Assembly (NCBI GenBank): GCA_900472785.1
Contig: UCJH01000024.1
Location: forward strand, 5,449-69,448
Direction: 5' to 3'
Length of the DNA: 64,000 nt
Source of the DNA: Hyphomicrobiales bacterium
Lineage (GTDB): Bacteria > Pseudomonadota > Alphaproteobacteria > Rhizobiales > Rhizobiaceae
Shown here: in pieces, positions 51,501 to 60,018 of the stretch
Layout: every line of letters begins with the position of its first letter
Position numbering within the stretch: the first letter of the stretch is position 1
The notes under the pieces: generated by a model
Databases searched by the model: none
Seen by the model: only the letters and a program-made list of their open reading frames with translations
Told to the model about the DNA's origin: nothing
Translations under genes and position numbers: made by a program

Positions 51501-52351
51501 CCGCGCGTCAGCCCCTGTCCGACTGGCAGCGTCTCGGCGCTGTCGGCAAGGGCCGCCTTCATATCGACGAAGGCCTTGATCGGCAGGTGATCCGAAGCAA
51601 GCCGGGCAAGCGGCGTATTATGCACCTCCACCGCCGTGACCAGACTGTGCGGGCTGCCCATGACCCGGTCGAGCGCCAGAATCGGAAACCGGGAAGGAAA
51701 GCTCGGCACCGCAGTCGCCGCCGGGTCGAATACGGGCGTCAGGAATTTCAGGGCGGAGCGTCGGCCCATCCGCCATTCGTTGAGGTCGCCGATCAACAAC
51801 GTGGGCCGATGCTCGGCGCCGTCGATCGCCGCCAGGATCGCTTCGGCCTGCTGGGCGCGGGAATAGCGCAGAAGACCGAGATGCGCCGCGATGATCCGCA
51901 GAGGGCCGGCTTTCAGATCAAGATCGACAACCAGCGCGCCGCGCGGCTCGACACCCGGCAATTTCAACTGGTGAACCTTGGCAACGGCGCCTTCGCGCAA
52001 AAGCAGCACATTGCCATGCCAGCCATGACCCTTTGGCGAGAAGGCTTCGATCGGCACGGCGACAAGATGACTGTCGCGGTGGAGACGCTCCAGATCGAGC
52101 AACCCTGCCCGCTCGCCGAACCTCTGGTCGGCCTCCTGCAGGGCAATGATATCGGCACCGATCTCGCCGATCACGTCGGCGATGCGACCGGGATCAAATC
52201 GCTTGTCTGTGCCGACGCATTTATGGATGTTGTAGGACGCGATGACCGTGTCGCCTCGCTCCCCAGCCGGATCACGGCCGGGCAGCGGCACGCGCTTTCC
52301 ACGGATGGCCGCGAAAATTCCGGCGGTAAGACTGCTGCGCGGTGCCGTCAT
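51497..52351 (-). CDS. Endonuclease/exonuclease/phosphatase family protein
   Basis: The protein has 284 residues from ATG 52351; the frame is open 16 codons further. Fold motifs are visible: VIASYNIHKCVGTD near the start, IIALQEADQRF (catalytic Glu), RIIAAHLGLLR, LLIGDLNEWRMG and a C-terminal SDHLPIKAFVD with the catalytic His. Members cleave DNA, phosphoinositides or sphingomyelin-type lipids. Because it is translationally coupled to a phospholipase D-like gene, a membrane-lipid role is more likely than DNA cleavage, but that is inference. Confidence 0.83.
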   Translation of the reverse strand: MTAPRSSLTAGIFAAIRGKRVPLPGRDPAGERGDTVIASYNIHKCVGTDKRFDPGRIADVIGEIGADIIALQEADQRFGERAGLLDLERLHRDSHLVAVPIEAFSPKGHGWHGNVLLLREGAVAKVHQLKLPGVEPRGALVVDLDLKAGPLRIIAAHLGLLRYSRAQQAEAILAAIDGAEHRPTLLIGDLNEWRMGRRSALKFLTPVFDPAATAVPSFPSRFPILALDRVMGSPHSLVTAVEVHNTPLARLASDHLPIKAFVDMKAALADSAETLPVGQGLTRG

Positions 52352-52544
52352 GATGTCCGTTCCAACCCTTGCTGTTCCTCTATTGACATAGACTGGCACA
52401 CCGCATTGGCAAGACAGGCGCGCCGAAATGCCGAACGTCGAATCCGGCTGTGCATCCGCGCGAATCCGCCTTGTCGCGCCCAGGCGTTGCGCCCTAGATG
52501 GCGATCGGAACCAAAAGCATTATCATCCTGTGAGACCATCTGCC

Positions 52545-53831
52545 ATGCCTGCATCCGTCAGCAATCCCGCCTGCATCAAGATCGATCCGGCGAGCCGCCA
52601 TGTCAGCCTGGATGTGCGAAATCCGGCATTTTACCAAAATCCCCTGCCCGCTTATGCCGCTCTTCATGCCCTGTGTCCGGCTTTTTTCTGGGAGGAGCAG
52701 GCGCAATGGTATTTTGCGGGCTACGATCAGGTGAACGCGCTTCTTCGCGATCGGCGCTTCGGCCGCCAGATCCTGCACGTCGCAACACGCGAGGAACTCG
52801 GCATGCCCCAGCCGAAACCACACCTGAAAGATTTCGATGCGCTCGAATCTTACTCGCTGCTGGAGCTCGAGCCGCCGGCACACACCCGCTTGCGCACACT
52901 CGTCAACCGCGCCTTCGTGTCGCGCCAGATCGAGCAGCTGAAGCCCGAGATCGCGGCGCTTGCCCATCGCATCATCGACGGCTTCGAGAACGGTGGTCGC
53001 GTCGAGCTTCTGAAAACCTATGCGGAGATCATTCCGGTCACGGTGATCGCGCGCATGCTCGGGGTTCCGGTCGAAGACGGCCCGCGACTGCTCGACTGGT
53101 CGCACCGGATGGTGCGCATGTACATGTTCAATCCGACACTGGAGACCGAACACGACGCCAACCGGGCATCGGCCGAATTCAGTGATTATCTGTCAGGCGT
53201 CATCGCGACCAAGCGCCTTGTCCCCGGAGACGATCTGCTCACCCACATGATCACCACCGAAAAGGACGGCGAGCGCCTTTCCGATGCCGAATTGATCTCG
53301 ACTGCGGTGCTGCTCTTGAATGCCGGCCACGAAGCAACCGTCCACCAGCTCGGCAATGCCGTGCACGCGATTCTCGAAACCGGTGCCAGCCCGGACACGC
53401 TGTTTGCCGACGATCGGGCGACGGAGCGAACGGTCGAGGAATGCATGCGTTATGCCGCGCCTCTGCATATCTTCCAGCGCTACGCCCTTTCGGATATCGA
53501 GCTTGAAGGCGGCATTCGCCTGAAGAAGGGCGACAAGATCGGCCTTTTGCTTGCCGCTGCCAATGTCGACCCGAAGAAATTCAGCGATCCCCTGACCTTC
53601 CGGCCGGATCGCGACGAAGGCGTGCATGTCTCCTTCGGCGCCGGGCTGCACTTCTGCATCGGCGCCCCGCTCGCGCGATTGGAGTTGAAACTGTCCTTGC
53701 CCATCCTGTTTGAGCGCCTGCCCGGCCTCAGGCTGGCGTCAACACCGCCGGTCAAAGACAGCTACCACTTTCACGGGCTGGAAAGGCTGGAGCTGGAATG
53801 GCCGGTTCAGAAGCCTGACGTCACACCTTGA
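52545..53831 (+). CDS. Cytochrome P450
   Basis: The protein has 428 residues from ATG 52545; the frame extends upstream without homology. The heme loop is FGAGLHFCIGAPLAR with axial Cys371. The K-helix ExxR is EECMR (E299-R302). The I-helix oxygen-activation region reads LLLNAGHEATVHQ, with Glu in place of the common Asp. It is a soluble class I bacterial P450 that needs a separate ferredoxin and reductase, neither of which is nearby. The substrate is unknown. Its 3' end overlaps the cupin gene on the other strand by 11 bases. Confidence 0.93.
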   Translation: MPASVSNPACIKIDPASRHVSLDVRNPAFYQNPLPAYAALHALCPAFFWEEQAQWYFAGYDQVNALLRDRRFGRQILHVATREELGMPQPKPHLKDFDALESYSLLELEPPAHTRLRTLVNRAFVSRQIEQLKPEIAALAHRIIDGFENGGRVELLKTYAEIIPVTVIARMLGVPVEDGPRLLDWSHRMVRMYMFNPTLETEHDANRASAEFSDYLSGVIATKRLVPGDDLLTHMITTEKDGERLSDAELISTAVLLLNAGHEATVHQLGNAVHAILETGASPDTLFADDRATERTVEECMRYAAPLHIFQRYALSDIELEGGIRLKKGDKIGLLLAAANVDPKKFSDPLTFRPDRDEGVHVSFGAGLHFCIGAPLARLELKLSLPILFERLPGLRLASTPPVKDSYHFHGLERLELEWPVQKPDVTP

Positions 53832-54165
53832 TCACGTAGTCCTTGCGAGTCGTTTCAATCACTTCCCAGCTTCCCTTGAAGCCGGGTCTCAGGATCAGCC
53901 TATCGCCGGCCTTCAGGTGAATTGGCTTGCCGCCCTCTTCCGTGACGATCGAATAGCCGGAGAGAATGTGAAAATACTCCCACTCGTCATAGACGATCCT
54001 CCATTTTCCAGGTGTCGCCTCCCAGATCCCCGCATAGATGCCGCCCTCGGCCTCCTCGAAATTCCACGTGCGAAACTGCGGATCGCCTGCGATCAGACGA
54101 TCGGCAGCAGGTGAGCCGATTTCGGGTGTGATGGCATTGGGGTCGAATGTCAGAACCTTGGACAT
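53821..54165 (-). CDS. Cupin domain protein (DUF861/cupin_3 type)
   Basis: The protein has 114 residues. The single beta-barrel is seen in GGIYAGIWEATPGKWRIVYD, YFHILSGYSIVTEEGGKPIH and LKAGDRLILRPGFKGSWEVI. The family resembles ureidoglycine aminohydrolase-like cupins, but metal-binding histidines are few here, so a catalytic role is doubtful. GGAG lies six bases before the ATG. It is convergent with the P450 gene and ahead of the sulfhydrylase gene on the same strand. Confidence 0.8.
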   Translation of the reverse strand: MSKVLTFDPNAITPEIGSPAADRLIAGDPQFRTWNFEEAEGGIYAGIWEATPGKWRIVYDEWEYFHILSGYSIVTEEGGKPIHLKAGDRLILRPGFKGSWEVIETTRKDYVIKV

Positions 54166-54216
54166 GCATTCTCCGGAAAAGATCGGCGGCCAGTTAGTCT
54201 GGCCAACTGGACGATA

Positions 54217-55497
54217 TCAGATCTTGGCCAACGCCTGCTCAAGGTCCGCGATGATATCGGCGACATCCTCGATGCCGACCGACAGGCGAACCACCTCCGG
54301 GCCGGCGCCTGCCGCAGTCTGCTGCTCGTCGGTCAACTGGCGATGGGTCGTGGAGGCCGGGTGAATGACCAGCGAACGGGTATCGCCGATGTTGGCCAGA
54401 TGCGAAAACATCTCCAGCCCTTCGACAAAGCGCTTGCCTGCCTCGTAGCCATCCTTCAGGCCGAAGGTAAAGACGGCTCCTGCGCCCTTCGGCGAATAGC
54501 GCTTCTGCAGCGTATTGTTGGCATCCGTTTCAAGGCCGGCATAATTCACCCAGGCGACCTTTTCATGAGTCTTGAGCCATGTCGCGACGGTGAGCGCATT
54601 ATCGCAATGGCGCTGCATCCGCAGGGGCAGCGTTTCGATGCCCGTCAGAAGCAGGAAGGCGTTAAACGGCGAAATCGCCGGGCCGAAATCGCGCAAACCA
54701 AGCACGCGGCATGCAATCGCAAAGGCGAAATTGCCGAAAGTTGCGTGCAGCACCATGCCGGCATATTCCGGACGCGGCTCCGACAGCATCGGATACTTGC
54801 CGGATTTCGACCAGTCGAACGTACCGCCATCGACCAGCACGCCACCCATCGAGTTGCCGTGACCGCCCATGAACTTCGTCAGCGAATGCACGACGATATC
54901 GGCACCGTGCTCGATCGGCCGGATCAGGTACGGCGTCGCCATGGTATTGTCGACGATCAGCGGCAGGCCGTGTTTCCTGGCGACAGCCGAAATCGCCTCG
55001 ATATCGACGAAGGTGCCACCGGGATTGGCGAGGCTTTCGATGAAGATCGCTTTTGTTCTGTCGTCGATCTGGCTCTCGAAGCTGCCGATATCGGCAGTGT
55101 CGGCCCAGCGCACGTGCCAGTCGAAGGATTTGAACGCATGGCCGAACTGGTTGACGGAGCCGCCATAAAGCCGGCGTGCGGCGATGAAATTGTCGCCTGG
55201 GCTCATGATCGTATGGAAGATGAGCAGTTGCGCCGCGTGGCCCGAAGCGACGGCCAGTGCGGCCGTACCGCCTTCGAGGGCTGCGACACGCTCCTCCAGA
55301 ACGGCCTGTGTCGGGTTCATGATGCGCGTATAGATGTTTCCGAACGCCTGCAGCCCAAACAGGGAAGCCGCGTGATCCGCGTCGTTGAAGACGAAACTCG
55401 TGGTCTGGTAGATCGGAGTGGCACGGGCGCCGGTCGTCGGATCCGGCTGCGCACCGGCATGGATGGCAAGCGTATTGAAACCCGGATTGTTCTTCAT
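54217..55497 (-). CDS. metY: O-acetylhomoserine sulfhydrylase family, PLP-dependent
   Basis: The protein has 426 residues of the Cys/Met metabolism PLP family. The cofactor lysine is K208 in IVVHSLTKFMGGHGNSMGG; the Tyr/Arg phosphate contacts are in NIYTRIMNPTQ. Length (about 425) and the ATPIYQTTSFVF start favour O-acetylhomoserine aminocarboxypropyltransferase over cystathionine gamma-synthase (about 390). It makes homocysteine from O-acetylhomoserine and sulfide. GGAGG lies eight bases before the ATG. No SAM riboswitch is visible upstream. Confidence 0.87.
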   Translation of the reverse strand: MKNNPGFNTLAIHAGAQPDPTTGARATPIYQTTSFVFNDADHAASLFGLQAFGNIYTRIMNPTQAVLEERVAALEGGTAALAVASGHAAQLLIFHTIMSPGDNFIAARRLYGGSVNQFGHAFKSFDWHVRWADTADIGSFESQIDDRTKAIFIESLANPGGTFVDIEAISAVARKHGLPLIVDNTMATPYLIRPIEHGADIVVHSLTKFMGGHGNSMGGVLVDGGTFDWSKSGKYPMLSEPRPEYAGMVLHATFGNFAFAIACRVLGLRDFGPAISPFNAFLLLTGIETLPLRMQRHCDNALTVATWLKTHEKVAWVNYAGLETDANNTLQKRYSPKGAGAVFTFGLKDGYEAGKRFVEGLEMFSHLANIGDTRSLVIHPASTTHRQLTDEQQTAAGAGPEVVRLSVGIEDVADIIADLEQALAKI

Positions 55498-55631
55498 GGA
55501 CGTGTCCTCCCCGTGACCAAGATCGGCGCCACTATTTCAGAGGCCTAGCCATCCGCAAAGATCGATTTTCTTATTTTCGCGACAAACGTGCGCCGGATAT
55601 TTCCTCGGCATCCGTGCGGCTGCGCCTACTT

Positions 55632-56060
55632 TTACCCGATCAGCCGCGGATATTCGATGGCCGGACAGCGATCCAGCACGACCTTGATGCCATGCTCCTC
55701 CGCCTTTTGAGCGGCAGCATCGTCCCGCACCGTCAGTTGCCCCCAGATTACCTTCGGCCGATCTTTCAATTTGAGAATTTCCTCGACAAGCGCCGGCAGG
55801 GCATCGGCAGCACGAAACACGTCGATCATGTCGACCGGCTCAGGCAGGTCCGCCAGCGTCGCATAAACGGTTCGGCCCTGAATTTCCTTGCCCGCCTGGC
55901 CCGGATTGACCGGGTGAACGGTGTATCCCTTGCGAAGAAGGAAAGCCATGACCCGGTAACTCGGGCGCTCGGTATTGGGCGAGGCTCCGACCAGCGCGAT
56001 CGTCTTCGTCGAACGCAGGATATCGGCGATGTAGTAGTCGGGATAAGTGTCGTGATTCAT
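55632..56060 (-). CDS. CoA-binding domain protein
   Basis: The protein has 142 residues from ATG 56060. It has a Rossmann-type CoA-binding fold with TIALVGASPNTERPSYRVM, GYTVHPVNPG and WGQLTVRDDAAAQKAEEHG, a stand-alone version of the domain found in succinyl-CoA synthetases. No catalytic activity is known for this YccU-like family. Its start faces the DMT transporter gene across a 220-base gap. Confidence 0.85.
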   Translation of the reverse strand: MNHDTYPDYYIADILRSTKTIALVGASPNTERPSYRVMAFLLRKGYTVHPVNPGQAGKEIQGRTVYATLADLPEPVDMIDVFRAADALPALVEEILKLKDRPKVIWGQLTVRDDAAAQKAEEHGIKVVLDRCPAIEYPRLIG

Positions 56061-56283
56061 GAAACCCTGTCCGCGGCGCAATTGGCAGTTCCTGGATAAT
56101 TGGGACCGTCCCGCCGGGAGTCAACCGCTGCGTGCCAATCTACCTGTATCGCTGAAAACGGATCGTGCACTGTGCCCTCGGCAATCGCTCGAACGGCCAG
56201 AAAGGCGGTTGCAATTTGCCGATAGCCGCTTCAGAACCATGGCGCGACACGCGCATCCGTTTCCCGCCCCGCCGAGGTCTGTC

Positions 56284-57120
56284 TTGCCCCTGGAAGTCAT
56301 CGCGCTCGTTCTGCTCGGCGCATTGCTGCATGCCTCATGGAATGCGCTGGTCAAGTCCGGCTCGGAAAAATCACTGGATGCGGCGATGATCGCGCTCGGC
56401 GCAGGTGTCGTCGCTCTTTCCTTTCTGCCCTTCCTGCCGTTGCCGCATCCGGATGCCTGGCCCTTCATCCTCGTATCAGCGGTCTTCCAGTTCGCCTATT
56501 TCCAGTTGGTCGCCGCCGCCTACCGCGCCGGCGATATCGGCCTCGTCTACCCGCTGATGCGCGGGGTCGCACCGGTGCTTGTGGCTGCGACCAGCGGCGC
56601 TCTGATCGGCGAAACCCTGACCACCGGTGCGCTTGCGGGCGTGCTGACCATCTCGACCGGCGTGCTGACACTGGCATTCGAGGCCCGCAAGGGCGGCAAG
56701 CGCGCGATCCTGTTGGCGCTCGCCAATGCCGTCGTTATCGCCAGCTATACCTATGTCGACGGCATTGGCGCCCGATTGGCTCTCAACCCCATTTCGTACA
56801 CGCTTTGGATGGCACTCCTACCGCCCGTGCTGCTTTTTGCCTGGGCTTTCTCGAAACGCGGCGTGGCGCCTGTGCTGTTTCATGTCCGCCATCAATGGTG
56901 GCGCGGTCTCATCGGTGGCGCGGGCTCGATCGGATCCTACGGGCTTGCTCTCTGGGCCATGACGAAAGCACCGGTTGCGACGGTCGCGGCGCTTCGCGAA
57001 ACCTCGATCCTGTTTGCGATCGTCATCTCGATCGTCTTCCTCAAGGAACGCGTCAGCGTCTTCCGCATCGCTGCCGCCTGCCTGATCGCGCTCGGCGCGC
57101 TGATGCTGAAGCTGGCTTGA
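56284..57120 (+). CDS. EamA/DMT-family transporter
   Basis: The protein has 278 residues with ten hydrophobic spans arranged as two EamA repeats (LLGALLHASWNALVKSGSEK; SYTYVDGIGARLALNPIS). Drug/metabolite transporters of this kind move small molecules across the inner membrane; the substrate is unknown. I chose TTG 56284 (MPLEVIALVLLGALL) because GAGG lies seven bases upstream and it starts right at the first span. ATG 56239 in the same frame would add 15 residues and has no ribosome-binding site. Confidence 0.8.
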   Translation: MPLEVIALVLLGALLHASWNALVKSGSEKSLDAAMIALGAGVVALSFLPFLPLPHPDAWPFILVSAVFQFAYFQLVAAAYRAGDIGLVYPLMRGVAPVLVAATSGALIGETLTTGALAGVLTISTGVLTLAFEARKGGKRAILLALANAVVIASYTYVDGIGARLALNPISYTLWMALLPPVLLFAWAFSKRGVAPVLFHVRHQWWRGLIGGAGSIGSYGLALWAMTKAPVATVAALRETSILFAIVISIVFLKERVSVFRIAAACLIALGALMLKLA

Positions 57121-57141
57121 AAAACGTGCCTTCACAATGTA

Positions 57142-57159
57142 TGTACGTAAAGACGTACA
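57142..57159. promoter_or_regulatory. Palindromic operator upstream of the YefM-YoeB pair
   Basis: TGTACGT and ACGTACA form perfect 7-base arms around AAAG, 12 bases before the antitoxin ATG. YefM-type antitoxins bind palindromes with TGTACA-like cores at their own promoters. CTTGAA (57116-57121) with TATGTA 18 bases later would place the -10 over the left arm, so bound antitoxin would block transcription. Confidence 0.7.
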
Positions 57160-57170
57160 GAGAGGCCGCC

Positions 57171-57437
57171 ATGAACGTTATAAGTTTTTCCGAACTGCGC
57201 GCCAATATGGCGAAGCATTTCGACAAGGTGGAGCAGGATCACGACGAACTCATCGTGACACGGCAGAACCGCGAGCCAATGGTCGTGATGTCGCTGAGTG
57301 ACTTCGAGGGATGGAAAGAGACGATGTACCTGACGGCTAATCCCGTTAACAAGGAACGTCTTCTTCGCTCGATTGCCGAGTTGGATGCCGGCAAGGGTAT
57401 CGAAGTCGATTTCGACGCGTTACTCGCGCAAGAATGA
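57171..57437 (+). CDS. yefM: Antitoxin, YefM/Phd family
   Basis: The protein has 88 residues from ATG 57171, starting MNVISFSELRANMAKHFDKV, the Phd/YefM DNA-binding fold, followed by LIVTRQNREPMVVMSLSDFE. The acidic C-terminal tail (AELDAGKGIEVDFDALLAQE) is the part that wraps the toxin. The gene overlaps the toxin gene by four bases (ATGA), which keeps antitoxin synthesis ahead. A palindromic operator lies just upstream. Confidence 0.93.
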   Translation: MNVISFSELRANMAKHFDKVEQDHDELIVTRQNREPMVVMSLSDFEGWKETMYLTANPVNKERLLRSIAELDAGKGIEVDFDALLAQE

Positions 57438-57703
57438 AACTCCAGTTTTCGGCCGACGCCTGGGACGATTTGCAGTACTGGATCGCTCACGATCGAAAAA
57501 TGCTGGAACGCATTCTCTTGCTGCTGAAAGAATGCCAGCGTACGCCTTTCACCGGTACCGGCAAACCTGAGCCTCTCCGGAATGAGCTTAAAGGCTGGTG
57601 GTCGCGTCGGATTAACCAAGAACACCGCCTGATTTACCGGATATCCGGCGGCCGTGACCTGCAACTGCTTGAAGTCGCAGCCTGCCGGTCGCACTACGAG
57701 TAG
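57434..57703 (+). CDS. yoeB: Toxin YoeB (ribosome-dependent mRNA interferase)
   Basis: The protein has 89 residues and aligns with E. coli YoeB over its length. The active-site residues are kept: E46 in KPEPLRNELKG, R65 in NQEHRLIY, and H87-Y88 in the ACRSHYE tail. It cleaves mRNA in the ribosomal A site when the antitoxin is degraded by Lon; lon lies 10 kb away in this window. It ends two bases from the stop of the convergent enoyl-CoA hydratase-like gene. Confidence 0.95.
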   Translation: MKLQFSADAWDDLQYWIAHDRKMLERILLLLKECQRTPFTGTGKPEPLRNELKGWWSRRINQEHRLIYRISGGRDLQLLEVAACRSHYE

Positions 57704-57704
57704 A

Positions 57705-58529
57705 TCAATTTCCCTTCCATTCCGGCAGCCTCTTGCCGAGCACCGCATCGATCCCTTCGATTGCATCACCCATCATCAGGTTCTCGACCATCACGCCCAC
57801 CGCGTAATCATAAGCTTGATCTAGCGGCATGTCCGCCTGCCGGTTGAACGCCTGCTTGCCGATCTTCAGCGCCTGCGGTGATTTCGACGCGATGACGGCG
57901 GCATATTTGTTGACGACCTGCTGCAGGTACTGCTTCGGAACAATGCGATTGACCAAGCCGAAATCCTTGGCGGTGGAGGCGTCAATCGTCTCTCCGGTCA
58001 AAAGCATTTCCATGGCCTGCTTGCGGTGGGCTGCGCGGGAAACGGCGACCATCGGCGTCGAACAGAACAGGCCGATATTGACGCCCGGCGTGCAGAAGGT
58101 CGAACTGTCGGTGCAGATGGCAAGATCGCAGGTCGCAACCAGCTGGCAACCGGCCGCCGTCGCCAGACCGTCGATCTCGGCAATGACCGGCTGTGGCAGA
58201 TGGGTAATCTTGACCATCAATGCAGAGCAAAGCCGCATGGCCTTCTCGAAAAAGGCGCGCCCGGAATCGGCATCCGTCCGATGCGTGGTTAGTTCCTTGA
58301 GATCGTGACCCGCCGAGAACAGGGCTCCGGATGCGGCGAGGATCACCACACGGACATCATCGGCCCGTGCGATCACATCCAGTTCCGTCACCAAAGCCTC
58401 GAGCAGCGCGATGGAAAGCGCGTTGGCCGGTGGGTTGTTCAGGGTCAGCCTGACAACGCCGGCGGATGCATCGCTACGCAGCACCAGCCCGCGTGCCTCG
58501 TCCTTGCGCAAGGAAACCACCTCTGCCAT
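57705..58529 (-). CDS. Enoyl-CoA hydratase/isomerase family protein
   Basis: The protein has 274 residues from ATG 58529, with GGGAGAG upstream. The crotonase fold shows the oxyanion-hole segments ALFSAGHDLKEL and GLATAAGCQLVATCDLAI. The usual catalytic glutamates of true enoyl-CoA hydratase are not obvious: the second one is replaced in FCTPGVNIGLFCSTPM. It resembles the ECHDC3-like branch, whose reaction is uncertain. The gene stands alone, facing away from rplM. Confidence 0.85.
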   Translation of the reverse strand: MAEVVSLRKDEARGLVLRSDASAGVVRLTLNNPPANALSIALLEALVTELDVIARADDVRVVILAASGALFSAGHDLKELTTHRTDADSGRAFFEKAMRLCSALMVKITHLPQPVIAEIDGLATAAGCQLVATCDLAICTDSSTFCTPGVNIGLFCSTPMVAVSRAAHRKQAMEMLLTGETIDASTAKDFGLVNRIVPKQYLQQVVNKYAAVIASKSPQALKIGKQAFNRQADMPLDQAYDYAVGVMVENLMMGDAIEGIDAVLGKRLPEWKGN

Positions 58530-58727
58530 GTCACTCTCCCATATCACCTGCAGTATGATCGCTTGGTACGCCGCACATGCGCGGCTTTCAAGCACGCAAG
58601 ATGGAGCAATCGTTGTTCCGATCCATCCCCGACCGCGCGGGCGCCTCTAAACAACCCATTCATCTTCGGATTCGCGAAAGGCGAAGCGGTCTGCGAGCTC
58701 AATTTCGCTCAGTTCATGACGATAAAG

Positions 58728-58747
58728 TGTGGTATATAAATACCTCA
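58728..58747. repeat. AT-rich inverted repeat, possible operator
   Basis: TGTGGTAT and ATACCTCA are 8-base arms with one mismatch around ATAA. It lies in the 270-base region between the enoyl-CoA hydratase-like gene and the rplM promoter, about 200 bases from the former's start and 55 bases before the -35 of the latter. The form suggests a dimeric regulator site; none can be named. Confidence 0.35.
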
Positions 58748-58801
58748 TAACTAAGTAATTGTTTTTGCTTTCTATTTTTTCTAACCGCTGAAAATGCCGA
58801 T

Positions 58802-58830
58802 CTTGACGGTTTTTCATGCCTTGCGTATAA
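58802..58830 (+). promoter_or_regulatory. Promoter of rplM-rpsI
   Basis: CTTGAC (58802-58807), a 17-base spacer and GTATAA (58825-58830) form a near-ideal rhizobial sigma-70 promoter. The start would be near 58837, leaving a leader of about 114 bases before the rplM ATG, enough for ribosomal-protein feedback control. Confidence 0.85.
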
Positions 58831-58950
58831 GCCGCGTCAGATCGCGGTCCTTTGGGCCGTTTTCCTTTTGGCGTGTGTCAAGCCCGCCAAATCAAGCAAC
58901 AAGAAACGCCCGGCGGCAACGCATCGGGTCTCAAACGAAAGAGTTTTACC

Positions 58951-59415
58951 ATGTCAACCTTCGTTCAGAAGCCTGCAGAGGTGGAGAAGAAGTGGATCCT
59001 CATCGATGCCGAAGGCCTCGTTGTCGGTCGCGTCGCTTCCATCATTGCCAACATCCTGCGCGGCAAGAATAAAGTCACCTACACGCCTCACGTTGACGAC
59101 GGTGACAATGTCATCGTGATCAACGCCGAGAAGGCTGTCCTGACCGGCAAGAAGTACAGCGACAAGAAGTACTACTGGCACACCGGTTATCCGGGTGGCA
59201 TCAAGGAGCGCACCGCGCGCCAGATCATCGAAGGCCGCTTCCCGGAGCGCGTTCTCGAGAAGGCTGTCGAGCGCATGGTTCCCCGTGGTCCGCTTGGCCG
59301 TCGCCAGATGAAGAACCTGCGCGTCTACGCCGGCACCAATCATCCGCATGAAGCACAGCAGCCGACCGTCCTCGACGTCGCCGCGCTGAACAGCAAGAAC
59401 ACAAGGAGCGCCTAA
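58951..59415 (+). CDS. rplM: 50S ribosomal protein L13
   Basis: The protein has 154 residues from ATG 58951 ([20 protein letters not shown]). Signature segments are [38 protein letters not shown] and [20 protein letters not shown]. It is an early-assembly protein of the large subunit. It is co-transcribed with rpsI two bases downstream, the conserved rplM-rpsI pair. Confidence 0.98.
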   Translation: MSTFVQKPAEVEKKWILIDAEGLVVGRVASIIANILRGKNKVTYTPHVDDGDNVIVINAEKAVLTGKKYSDKKYYWHTGYPGGIKERTARQIIEGRFPERVLEKAVERMVPRGPLGRRQMKNLRVYAGTNHPHEAQQPTVLDVAALNSKNTRSA

Positions 59416-59417
59416 TC

Positions 59418-59885
59418 GTGGCTGATCTCTCTTCCCTGAAAGACCTCGGCACGACGTCGGAAGCCTCGGCTCCGGTTCATGTCAAGAAAGTTGACGCCCA
59501 GGGCCGCTCCTACGCGACCGGCAAGCGCAAGAACGCCGTCGCCCGCGTCTGGGTCAAGCCGGGTTCCGGCAAGATCACGATCAACGGCCGCGAATTCGCG
59601 ACCTACTTCGCCCGTCCGGTTCTGCAGATGATCCTGCGCCAGCCGATCGTCGCCGCTGCCCGTGACGGCCAGTTCGACATCGTTGCGACGGTTGCCGGTG
59701 GTGGTCTTTCCGGTCAGGCCGGTGCCGTTCGTCATGGCATCTCGAAGGCCCTCACCTACTTCGAACCGGGCCTGCGTCCGGTCCTGAAGAAGGGTGGCTT
59801 CCTGACCCGCGACAGCCGCGTCGTCGAACGCAAGAAGTACGGCAAGGCGAAGGCCCGCCGTTCGTTCCAGTTCTCGAAGCGTTAA
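59418..59885 (+). CDS. rpsI: 30S ribosomal protein S9
   Basis: The protein has 155 residues. The start is GTG at 59418, right after the rplM stop. The N-terminal 25 residues are an extension common in alphaproteobacteria. The core runs from [20 protein letters not shown] to the basic tail [18 protein letters not shown], whose last Arg contacts P-site tRNA. A strong terminator follows. Confidence 0.98.
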   Translation: MADLSSLKDLGTTSEASAPVHVKKVDAQGRSYATGKRKNAVARVWVKPGSGKITINGREFATYFARPVLQMILRQPIVAAARDGQFDIVATVAGGGLSGQAGAVRHGISKALTYFEPGLRPVLKKGGFLTRDSRVVERKKYGKAKARRSFQFSKR

Positions 59886-59908
59886 TCGTTTCAGGCATAT
59901 CGATTTGG

Positions 59909-59940
59909 AAAAGGCGGGCTTGGTCCCGCCTTTTTCTTTT
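59909..59940 (+). terminator. Intrinsic terminator of rplM-rpsI
   Basis: AAAAGGCGGG and CCCGCCTTTT form a 10-bp stem with loop CTTGGT, followed by TCTTTTT. It begins 24 bases after the rpsI stop. Confidence 0.92.
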
Positions 59941-60018
59941 TGCGATCAACCTCTTCTGCTTGCCTTCGCCGGCTCGATTGTCCACGATTGCAAAAAACAC
60001 GCAGGGGGGGAGCGCACC

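Noticed and set aside
55498-55631. Possible SAM-II riboswitch before the O-acetylhomoserine sulfhydrylase gene.
   Set aside because: The expected paired segments and conserved pseudoknot bases are not present in the 134-base leader; only a good ribosome-binding site is seen.
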